Shown in pieces: positions 1 through 5,425 of a stretch of DNA of 7,743 bases. The stretch is from Planctomycetota bacterium (GTDB lineage: Bacteria > Planctomycetota > Phycisphaerae > FEN-1346), in assembly GCA_026386995.1 (NCBI GenBank), contig JAPLMO010000384.1:1-7743 (forward strand), in the 5' to 3' direction. The notes beneath the pieces were generated by a model. It had not been told where the DNA came from. It was given only the letters and a program-made list of their open reading frames with translations, and made no database searches. Position numbers and translations under genes: made by a program. The first letter of the stretch is position 1. Every line of letters starts with the position of its first letter.

Positions 1-141
1 GCTCGCGCACCGTGGCTACTCACAGCCGCCCCCCGTGGGGGCTATACAGAGGCGTGCCGCCACGGCTTTTCTTTCCACGGGCTCGCGCACCGTGGCTACT
101 CACAGCCGCCCCCCGTGGGGGCTATACGGAGGCGTGCCGCC
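1..141. repeat. 80-bp tandem direct repeat, two copies (first cut by window edge, second partial)
   Basis: Bases 1-61 and 81-141 match at 60 of 61 positions; the only difference is A at 48 versus G at 128. The period is exactly 80 bp and the match stops at base 142. Each copy contains a GC-rich hairpin, GCCCCC/GGGGGC with a CGT loop (28-33/37-42 and 108-113/117-122). The junction between copies forms another, CCACGG (75-80) with CCGTGG (90-95). CCGTGGC (10-16) can also pair with GCCACGG (59-65). Short reading frames cross the region on both strands, but none has a convincing ribosome binding site or a recognisable product. I read it as non-coding interspersed repeat DNA. The left boundary is unknown because the window starts inside it. 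Confidence 0.85.
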
Positions 142-146
142 GTCTT

Positions 147-210
147 GCGTCAGTTACGAGAGGGTCAGGAGCCTTACAGATAGGGCTCCAGACCCTCTCG
201 TACCTGACGC
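147..210. repeat. Long imperfect inverted repeat (27-bp stem, 10-nt loop)
   Basis: Bases 147-173 pair with 184-210 at 25 of 27 positions; the mismatches are T154/C203 and A167/A190. The loop is 174-183. The arms begin GCGTCAG and end CTGACGC and share the core GAGAGGGTC/GACCCTCTC. No run of T follows on either strand, so it does not look like an intrinsic terminator. A miniature mobile element, a REP-like palindrome or a structured RNA are all possible. Confidence 0.85.
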
Positions 211-285
211 CCCACGTTCTCTTCCGCGTCTTTTCCTTCCCCCGCGCCCCCCGGCCTGATAATATCATGCCACGGCCCTTGTGCG
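211..285. other. Gene-free pyrimidine-rich spacer with a small palindrome
   Basis: Bases 211-256 are strongly C/T-rich on the plus strand. They are followed by an 11-bp odd palindrome, TGATAATATCA (257-267). GATAAT at 258-263 resembles a -10 box, but no credible -35 lies at the right distance. Nothing else is supported here. Confidence 0.4.
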
Positions 286-345
286 ATTCGCCATTGGGCA
301 TTGCCGTTTGATTCGTCATTCGTAATTCTTAATTCGTCATTCTCT
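286..345. repeat. Heptanucleotide array A (ATTCGTC-type)
   Basis: Degenerate 7-bp units run ATTCGCC, ATTGGGC, ATTGCCG, a 4-nt interruption (TTTG, 307-310), then ATTCGTC, ATTCGTA, ATTCTTA, ATTCGTC, ATTCTCT. No inverted partner arm is visible. The array ends just before the GGAGGG Shine-Dalgarno (347-352) of the gene at 357. Its organisation recalls the short tandemly repeated repetitive (STRR) heptamers known from cyanobacteria; that likeness is from general knowledge, not a search. Confidence 0.8.
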
Positions 346-356
346 CGGAGGGTCCT

Positions 357-1001
357 ATGTCCGACGTCACGGTCGATGTCATCGCCATCGGCAGCCTGGC
401 GAAGAACAAGTTCTGGAACGAGTCCGCCCCCGTGCGGCAGGAATACGCCACGGCCACGCTCGTGCGGTCGGGCAAGATGGTGTTGCTGGTCGATCCCGGC
501 TGGCCGGCGGAGGTGATGCGGTCGGCGCTCTTTTACCGGGCGGGCCTTGAGCCGAAGGCCGTCACGCACGTCTTCGTCACGCACCTCGATACGGCCCACT
601 ATCTGGGCATCGGCCTTTTTGAGAAGGCGAAATGGTGGGCGTACGAGGAAGAAATCGCCTACGCCGACGCCGAGTGGTCCGCCGAGGCCCCCGGCCGCAA
701 GGTCCTGGGCAGCCTCAAACCCGCGCCGACGAAGTTCGCCGTCGGCGTGGACCTGTACCCGACCTTCGGCCACACGGCCGGCCACGCATCGGTACTCGTC
801 TATTCCGCCATCCAGAACACGATCATCGCGGGCGACGTGGTGCTGACGCGCGACCACTTCGAGCGCGGCGACCTGGGCGAGGAACCGTGGGACCTGGTGA
901 AGGCCAAGACCTCGTTTCAGGACGTGCTGGAGATCGCTGATACCATCGTGCCGGGGCACGACAATGTCTTTGTGTGTCGCGGGGCAGGGGGAGTACTGTA
1001 A
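357..1001 (+). CDS. Metallo-beta-lactamase-fold protein with variant metal motif (HxDxAH)
   Basis: This is a 214-residue single-domain protein of the metallo-beta-lactamase-fold hydrolase superfamily. Family landmarks appear in order: LVDPG with Asp46 (motif 1), THLDTAH at 75-81 (motif 2), FGHTAGH with His139 (motif 3), IIAGD with Asp160 (motif 4) and VPGH with His201 (motif 5). Motif 2 is normally THxHxDH. Here the second His is Asp78 and the catalytic Asp is Ala80, while His76 and His81 remain, so at least one metal site is altered. There is no signal peptide, so it is probably cytoplasmic. The substrate cannot be deduced; the compact size recalls MBLAC1-like members. The ATG has a strong GGAGGG at 347-352, four bases upstream. 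Heptamer arrays flank the gene on both sides, and the downstream one starts six bases after the stop. Confidence 0.85.
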   Translation: MSDVTVDVIAIGSLAKNKFWNESAPVRQEYATATLVRSGKMVLLVDPGWPAEVMRSALFYRAGLEPKAVTHVFVTHLDTAHYLGIGLFEKAKWWAYEEEIAYADAEWSAEAPGRKVLGSLKPAPTKFAVGVDLYPTFGHTAGHASVLVYSAIQNTIIAGDVVLTRDHFERGDLGEEPWDLVKAKTSFQDVLEIADTIVPGHDNVFVCRGAGGVL

Positions 1002-1006
1002 AAGGC

Positions 1007-1126
1007 AGAATGGAGAATGCAGAATGCAGAATGAAGAATGCAGAATGCAGAATAGGCGCCGCAATCGCCGGCCGATGTCTTCCGCCGTTTTACATTCTGC
1101 ATTCTTCATTCTGAATTCTGCATTTC
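1007..1126. repeat. Inverted heptanucleotide array B (AGAATGC / GCATTCT)
   Basis: Seven AGAATGC-type units run from 1007 to 1055. After a GC-rich spacer (1056-1091) come five reverse-complement units (ACATTCT, GCATTCT, TCATTCT, GAATTCT, GCATTTC) from 1092 to 1126. Bases 1019-1048 pair with 1092-1121 at 28 of 30 positions, giving a long hairpin with a 43-nt loop. It fills almost all the gap between the stop at 1001 and the start at 1159. The variant AGAATGA unit (1028-1034) is mirrored by TCATTCT (1106-1112) at the matching place in the other arm. Confidence 0.9.
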
Positions 1127-1158
1127 CCTCCCGCTGCCGGTGTGCTATATAGGAAGCC

Positions 1159-2460
1159 ATGGACTTCTTCAGCATCCTGTCCGACTTTCCGGGGCATCTC
1201 GTGACGATGCTCTTTCTGCTGGGGGCGTCGGCGTACTTCTCCGCCTGCGAAACGGCGCTCTTCAATCTCTCGCGCGAGCAACTCCGGCGGTTCCGCGCAT
1301 CCAAGAGCCCCTTCCGGCAACTTGCCGCGCGCCTGATGGACGACCCGCGGCACGTCCTGGTGACCGTCCTTTTCGGCAACATGCTCGTCAACACGGCCTT
1401 CTTCGTGATGGGCGTAGAGTTGATCCAGGAGATCCGCGAGTTGCATCCCGACGCCGGCCGCATCTGGACCGTTGCGATCGGCGTCCTGACGCCGCTGGTG
1501 GTGATCGTTTTCGGCGAGATCACACCCAAGAGTGTTGCGGCGGCGTTGCCCGAACGGATCGCCCCCCTGGCCGGCCTGCCGCTGACCGTCCTGGGCTACG
1601 TCGCGCGGCCGGTGCGCATCGTGCTAGGTTATGCGTTCGTCGTGCCGATTGCGCGGCTGATGACCGGGCGGCGGCACGTCGAACATTCCTTCGTGACGAC
1701 CGACGAACTCCAGGCCATCATCGAGGTGGCCGCACGCGAAGGCGCGGTCTCCGTCCAGGAAAGCGACATGCTGGCCGACGTGCTCGACCTGGGGCAACTG
1801 CGCGTCCGCGACGTTATGACGCCGCGCGTCGAGATCGTCGGCTGCGACCTCGTCACGCCCATGCCGATCGTGCTGACGGTCTTCCGGCGCACGCGGCACA
1901 CCAAAATCGTCGTCTACGAGGACGACATGGACCACATCGCGGGCGTCGTGTACGCGAAGACGGCGTTCCTGAACCCCGACCGCACGCTCTCGGAACTCCT
2001 TCGGCCGGTCTACTACGTGCCCGAGACGAAAACGGTCGAGGGGCTCCTGAAGGATTTCAGGGCACGCAAGATCCAGTTCGCCGTGGCCGTGGACGAGTAC
2101 GGCGGCGTCGCCGGCGTCGTCACGCTCGAAGATTGCCTCGAGCAGATCGTCGGCGAAATCCATAGCGAGACCGACCGCCCGGCCGCCGACCCGGTCCAGC
2201 GCGTCGCCGAGGCCGAGTACCTCCTGGCCGGCGACCTCTCGATTCGCAGTTGGGCCGACTCGTTCGACCTGGAGGTGCCCGAGGACGGCGGCCGGTACTC
2301 CACCATCGCGGGCTTCGTGACGGCCCTGCTTGGCCGCATGCCCAAACCGGGCGACGCCGTCAAGTGGCGGAACCTTCAGTTCATCGTGGAGGAAGTGAAT
2401 CGCCGCCGCGTGACGCGGGTGCGCCTGAAGTTGCTGGAGCAGCCGGTGGGATCGAAATAA
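1159..2460 (+). CDS. CNNM/CBS membrane protein, CorB/CorC/HlyC (hemolysin C-like) family
   Basis: This 433-residue protein has the full family layout. The N-terminal CNNM (DUF21) membrane domain spans about residues 1-175, with hydrophobic segments near 12-34, 66-86, 103-120 and 133-162. A CBS pair covers about 205-335, and a C-terminal CorC_HlyC domain about 345-425. Diagnostic motifs are FSACETAL (27-34), FGNMLVN (72-78), FGEITPKS (118-125), VRDVMTPR (216-223), DEYGGVAG (312-319) and VTLED (321-325). Characterised relatives (bacterial CorB/CorC/MpfA, animal CNNM) move or regulate Mg2+ at the inner membrane, with nucleotide bound at the CBS pair. The hemolysin name is historical. AGGAAG (1151-1156) precedes the ATG by only two bases. 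The stop overlaps the start of the next gene, a paralogue, so the two are translationally coupled. Confidence 0.93.
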   Translation: MDFFSILSDFPGHLVTMLFLLGASAYFSACETALFNLSREQLRRFRASKSPFRQLAARLMDDPRHVLVTVLFGNMLVNTAFFVMGVELIQEIRELHPDAGRIWTVAIGVLTPLVVIVFGEITPKSVAAALPERIAPLAGLPLTVLGYVARPVRIVLGYAFVVPIARLMTGRRHVEHSFVTTDELQAIIEVAAREGAVSVQESDMLADVLDLGQLRVRDVMTPRVEIVGCDLVTPMPIVLTVFRRTRHTKIVVYEDDMDHIAGVVYAKTAFLNPDRTLSELLRPVYYVPETKTVEGLLKDFRARKIQFAVAVDEYGGVAGVVTLEDCLEQIVGEIHSETDRPAADPVQRVAEAEYLLAGDLSIRSWADSFDLEVPEDGGRYSTIAGFVTALLGRMPKPGDAVKWRNLQFIVEEVNRRRVTRVRLKLLEQPVGSK

Positions 2461-3479
2461 TGGACGCCCTTCCGGACATTGCGAGCGATGGGTGGCTGTG
2501 GGCGGCAGCCCTGGTGGGCATTCTTGTTTCGGCCCTAGCCAGCGGCGTTGAGACGGGCCTGTACCGCCTCAACCGTATCCGCCTGCGCCTGCGGGCCGAT
2601 TCCGGCGACCGCCGGGCCAGGACGCTCCAGGGCCTCCTGGGCGACCTGCGCGGGCAGATCATCGTCTGCCTCATCGGCGCCAACCTGGGCGACTATCTGG
2701 CGACGGCCATGCTGACTCTGCTGGTGGCGTCGGCCGGATGGGTCCGGTCGTCCGCGGGCGTCGAACTTGTTGCAACGCCCCTCGCCGCGATGATCCTCTT
2801 CGTCTTTGCCAATGTCGTGCCCAAGAGCGTGTTTGTGGCCGAGGCCGATCACTGGATGTATCTCTTGGCGCGGCCGATGAAGGCCGCTTACGTACTTCTT
2901 CGCCGCATCGGCGTGCTGCCGGCCCTGAGCGGCATCAGCAACCTCATCCTTCACGTGGTCCGCAGGGGCGAGGCGGCCGCCGACCCGTTCCATCCGCGCG
3001 AGCGGCTTCGGGCCATCCTGCGCGAGGGCGCCGCCGAGGGCGTCATCAGCGGCTACCAGCACGAACTGGCCGGCAAGGTCCTGGGCCTGCGCGAGCAACT
3101 CGTCCACGCGGTCATGATTTCCATCGGCCGCGTGGCAGGCGTTGCCGTCGACATCGACCGCGAGCGGTTCATGGCGGAGTTGCGGCGGCATTCCTTCTCG
3201 CGCCTCCCCGTGTGGGAAGGACGCAAGGAGAACGTCGTTGGCATCGTGCGTGTCCTGGACGTCCTGGCGGCAGGGGACCAGCCGCTGGACCTGGGGGCCC
3301 TGATGACCCGCGATTTCGTGACCGTGCCGCCCGACATGACGGTGGCCCAGGCGCTTCTCAGGCTCCGCAAGGCCCGGGCCGCCATGGAGGTCGTCCGCGA
3401 CGACAAGGGCCGCGCCGTCGGCATTATCACCGTCAAGGATCTCGTCGAGGAGATCGTGGGCGAACTGGCGGAGTGGTAG
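2460..3479 (+). CDS. Second CNNM/CBS membrane protein, truncated paralogue without CorC_HlyC domain
   Basis: The start is the ATG at 2460, which shares its A with the upstream TAA (TAATG), giving 339 residues. The frame is open further upstream, but that part only overlaps the previous gene out of frame. A CNNM domain covers about residues 10-170: ASGVETGLY at 27-35, GANLGDYL at 73-80, FANVVPKS at 116-123. A CBS pair covers about 205-335 and ends with GIITVKDLVEEIVGEL (321-336). The protein stops there, so the usual CorC_HlyC domain is missing. Compared with the upstream paralogue, the membrane Asn74 and Asn78 are Ala and Asp, Glu120 of GEITPK is Asn118, and the MTPR motif of CBS1 is replaced by MISI. 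Ser28 and Glu31 are kept. It may partner or regulate the full-length protein; this is inferred from coupling and divergence. Confidence 0.88.
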   Translation: MDALPDIASDGWLWAAALVGILVSALASGVETGLYRLNRIRLRLRADSGDRRARTLQGLLGDLRGQIIVCLIGANLGDYLATAMLTLLVASAGWVRSSAGVELVATPLAAMILFVFANVVPKSVFVAEADHWMYLLARPMKAAYVLLRRIGVLPALSGISNLILHVVRRGEAAADPFHPRERLRAILREGAAEGVISGYQHELAGKVLGLREQLVHAVMISIGRVAGVAVDIDRERFMAELRRHSFSRLPVWEGRKENVVGIVRVLDVLAAGDQPLDLGALMTRDFVTVPPDMTVAQALLRLRKARAAMEVVRDDKGRAVGIITVKDLVEEIVGELAEW

Positions 3480-3601
3480 GCGGCCGGCGCAAGTTTGATT
3501 CTTAAAGTTCCGGGCACGCTGAACACGTACCACGCAACAGTCCGCCGCGGCGGGCAGGCTGTGGCCATGCCACCCGGCAGGGGACGGAGCGCCCAAAACT
3601 G

Positions 3602-3663
3602 AGGGTTACCTGCGTGTCGCTTTTTTTGTTGACAATAACCGCTCGGAAATCTAGGGTTACCTG
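3602..3663. repeat. Pair of 11-bp direct repeats AGGGTTACCTG
   Basis: Identical AGGGTTACCTG copies lie at 3602-3612 and 3653-3663, 51 bp apart (about five helical turns). Each contains the near-palindrome GGTTACC. The second copy overlaps the candidate -10 box and the first lies upstream of the candidate -35, an arrangement expected of operator sites. No regulator gene is visible in the window. Confidence 0.55.
3629..3657 (+). promoter_or_regulatory. Candidate sigma-70-type promoter for the coiled-coil gene
   Basis: A perfect TTGACA (3629-3634) is followed after exactly 17 bp by TAGGGT (3652-3657), which keeps the T, A and final T of TATAAT. Transcription would begin near 3664 and give a leader of about 110 nt before the ATG at 3776. 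The weak -10 is consistent with a regulated promoter, since it overlaps a direct-repeat copy. Confidence 0.45.
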
Positions 3664-3763
3664 AAGGCTCAAAGGGGGGGTTCGGCCCTGGGGCTGCTGC
3701 TTCCCCCGGTACAGCCTGCCTGGGCGCTGTTGTCCCAATAAGGCTCGTGCACCTGTTAGAATC

Positions 3764-3768
3764 GGAGG
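3764..3768 (+). promoter_or_regulatory. Ribosome binding site that fixes the start at 3776
   Basis: GGAGG lies seven bases before the ATG at 3776. The in-frame TTG at 3770 is only one base from it, so the ATG is the better start. Confidence 0.8.
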
Positions 3769-3775
3769 TTTGTGG

Positions 3776-5242
3776 ATGGCCAGGCGAACGATTCGTGCTC
3801 GGCGCGCCAGTCCTTACCTGTTGTACCTTGTGATTGCCCTCTCCATTCTGACGGTGGCGTGCGCCGTCGGATGGACGTATTCCTACCTCGAAAAGGACAA
3901 GGCGCTCGTCCAGGTCTTCGGGGAGGCGGGCGTCCAGGATGCCAGCCAGAAGGGCATTGACCCGTTCAAGAAGGTATTCGAGGAGTATGGTGACCCCGAG
4001 GCCCGAAACCTGGTCGCCATCCTCGACAAGCGCATCAAGCAGGCCAATGAGTATCGGTCCGAGATCCAGCGCCTGACCGACCAGATAGTCAAGAACGATT
4101 TCAAGGGCCAGGAAGGCGACGCCCTGCGCGGCAGCGTCACGATGGTCCTCCAGAGTACGGGCGAGTTGCTGGCCCAGGCCGGCGCGGTGCTGAAGAAAAG
4201 TTACGAGGTCGGCACCGAGCAACCGCTCGACGTTACGCCCAAGACCACCGAGGATGCCATCCGCTCGTTCATGAAGCGCCTGGACGGCGTCGTCCTGATC
4301 GTGAAGCAGGACCAGACGGCCATCACGGGCCTCGATGTGCAATTGAAGGGCATCCAGGAAGAACTGACCGCCGCCAAGGCCGCCTACACGCAGCAGGTCG
4401 GCCAACTGACGGCCAACCTGACGGATGAGAAAAACCGCCTGACGACCGACCGCGACAGCGCCGTTGCTACCACCAAGCAGATGGAGGATGCCAAGCGCCT
4501 GGTTGAGGACCGCCTGATCGCCGAACGCAAAGCGTGGGCCATCGAGAAGGAAAAGATCGACCACAACGCCATGGCGCTCCAGAACAACGTCAAGGACCTC
4601 GGCGAAGTCGTCAAGGTTTTCCGCGCGGTCCCCACCGAGTCCGGCGTCGACGGTCACATCGTCAACGTTACCGAGCAGGGCTCCGTCGGTTACGGCGACC
4701 TCGGCAAGAAGGACGGCGTCCTGCTGGGCATGACCTTCTCCATCTTCGGCCAGAGCGACCTCGGCAGGGCCAATTCGTCGCCGAAGGCCGAGTGCCGCAT
4801 CGTCCGGGTCATGCAGGACTCCTGCGAACTGCGCCTCTATTATCCGTACAAGGGCGCCAGCCCGGTCATCTCCGGCGACGTCCTTCTGAACCCCGTCTAT
4901 GACCGTGCGCGGCGGTTACAGTTCGCCCTCGTGGGCAAAATGGACATCAACGGCGACGGCCTCGACGAAAGCGAGCAACTGAAGGCCCTCATCCAGGAGT
5001 TCGGCGGAAAGGTCGCCCCCGCCCTGACCGTCCAGACCGACTACCTGGTGGTCGGCGAGGAGCCGAGCGTGCCGTCGCCTCCGGCGGCCGGCGACAGCCC
5101 CATGGTCAAACAGATGTACGGAGATGCCCGTAATCGCTTTATCGAGTACACCAAAGCCCGGGCCGAGGCCGAGAGTTTCAGCATCCCGATCCTGAACCTC
5201 AACCGGTTCCTGGGCCTGGTGGGCATCGCCGGGCAAAAATGA
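3776..5242 (+). CDS. Membrane-anchored coiled-coil protein with SH3-like and BRCT-like C-terminal domains
   Basis: This 488-residue protein of unknown function begins with a basic N-terminus (ARRTIRARR) and one hydrophobic helix (about 14-33), so it is probably a single-pass inner-membrane protein. A mostly helical region follows, with likely coiled coil at about 80-110 and 180-280. Residues about 290-375 look like a small beta-barrel (GHIVNV, YGDLGKKDGVLLGMTFSIF, ISGDVLLNPV), similar to SH3-like modules such as the FlgT C-terminus. Residues about 382-486 resemble a BRCT domain: FALVGKMD, EFGGKV (408-413), TDYLVVG (421-427), an insert of about 27 residues, then an Ala-rich helix and FSIPILNLNRFLGLVG (468-483), as in LigA-type BRCT ends. 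A calcium-loop-like DINGDGLDE lies at 390-398. Similar architectures are, to my recollection, common in planctomycetes. A strong terminator follows, so this is probably a single-gene unit. Confidence 0.85.
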   Translation: MARRTIRARRASPYLLYLVIALSILTVACAVGWTYSYLEKDKALVQVFGEAGVQDASQKGIDPFKKVFEEYGDPEARNLVAILDKRIKQANEYRSEIQRLTDQIVKNDFKGQEGDALRGSVTMVLQSTGELLAQAGAVLKKSYEVGTEQPLDVTPKTTEDAIRSFMKRLDGVVLIVKQDQTAITGLDVQLKGIQEELTAAKAAYTQQVGQLTANLTDEKNRLTTDRDSAVATTKQMEDAKRLVEDRLIAERKAWAIEKEKIDHNAMALQNNVKDLGEVVKVFRAVPTESGVDGHIVNVTEQGSVGYGDLGKKDGVLLGMTFSIFGQSDLGRANSSPKAECRIVRVMQDSCELRLYYPYKGASPVISGDVLLNPVYDRARRLQFALVGKMDINGDGLDESEQLKALIQEFGGKVAPALTVQTDYLVVGEEPSVPSPPAAGDSPMVKQMYGDARNRFIEYTKARAEAESFSIPILNLNRFLGLVGIAGQK

Positions 5243-5261
5243 GCCAGTGACGCGCTCCTTC

Positions 5262-5297
5262 AGGCGGGGCCGGCGAAAGTCGACCCCGCCTTTTTTT
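5262..5297 (+). terminator. Intrinsic terminator of the coiled-coil gene
   Basis: AGGCGGGG (5262-5269) pairs perfectly with CCCCGCCT (5284-5291). After a C/A mismatch the stem continues as CGGC (5271-5274) with GTCG (5279-5282, one G-U pair), closed by a GAAA tetraloop. A run of seven T (5291-5297) follows at once. It begins 20 bases after the stop codon. Confidence 0.95.
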
Positions 5298-5304
5298 GAC
5301 GGAA

Positions 5305-5406
5305 GTTTCAGGTTACAGGTTTCAAGTTTCAAGTTGAAAAACAAGGGTGTACGGACCACGGCGGCCCCGACCTTGGACCTTGAACTTGAAACCTGAAACT
5401 TGAAAC
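5305..5406. repeat. Inverted heptanucleotide array C (GTTTCAA / TTGAAAC)
   Basis: The left arm is GTTTCAG, GTTACAG, GTTTCAA, GTTTCAA, GTTGAAA (5305-5339). The right arm is CTTGGAC, CTTGAAC, TTGAAAC, CTGAAAC, TTGAAAC (5372-5406). The outer three units of each arm pair at 19 of 21 positions; pairing fades inwards towards a 32-nt GC-rich centre. The array lies wholly between the terminator T-run and the aminotransferase start, ending 19 nt before the ATG. The organisation matches array B, but the heptamer sequence is different. Confidence 0.88.
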
Positions 5407-5425
5407 TCTTTTCAGCGAGGCCAAT

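Larger units (their letters stand above)
3480..3775. other. 296-bp gap with palindromes and probable leader of the coiled-coil gene
   Basis: No coding frame here has credible signals. The gap holds a perfect 12-bp palindrome, CCGCCGCGGCGG (3542-3553), and a small hairpin GTGGC-CAT-GCCAC (3561-3573). A long-range inverted repeat pairs 3553-3562 with 3711-3720 over 10 perfect bases, extendable to 13 with two G-T pairs. The gap also holds two 11-bp direct repeats, a candidate promoter and a G7 run (3674-3680). No clear intrinsic terminator follows the gene ending at 3479. Confidence 0.6.

Noticed and set aside
147..210. Intrinsic terminator
   Set aside because: The stem is strong, but no T-run follows on either strand and the loop and length are atypical.
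12..311. Small plus-strand frame over the left-hand repeats as a gene
   Set aside because: It consists of translated 80-bp repeats, hairpin and heptamers, with no ribosome binding site and no product resemblance.
1007..1126. CRISPR array
   Set aside because: The units are 7 bp, contiguous and inverted around one centre. There are no unique spacers of 30 bp or so and no cas genes.
174..1529. A 451-codon minus-strand open frame across the metallo-beta-lactamase gene
   Set aside because: It runs antisense to two recognisable genes and through the heptamer arrays, has no family motif, and its open state follows from GC-rich codon structure on the other strand.
2250..2459. Upstream extension of the second CNNM gene to an ATG at 2250
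   Set aside because: The extra residues overlap the first CNNM gene out of frame and match nothing. The TAATG junction at 2460 gives a normal N-terminus before the first membrane helix.
3480..3775. Riboswitch or known structured RNA in the gap
   Set aside because: I could not match the conserved core of any riboswitch class. The G7 and C5 runs allow several weak alternative pairings but no convincing architecture; a covariance-model search would decide.
3053..4657. A 534-codon minus-strand open frame
   Set aside because: It is antisense to parts of two well-supported plus-strand genes and the gap between them. Its sequence shows no recognisable domain.
5296..5324. TTGACG (5296-5301) as a -35 for the aminotransferase
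   Set aside because: No -10-like hexamer is found at 15-19 bp, and the TTGAC overlaps the terminator T-run.
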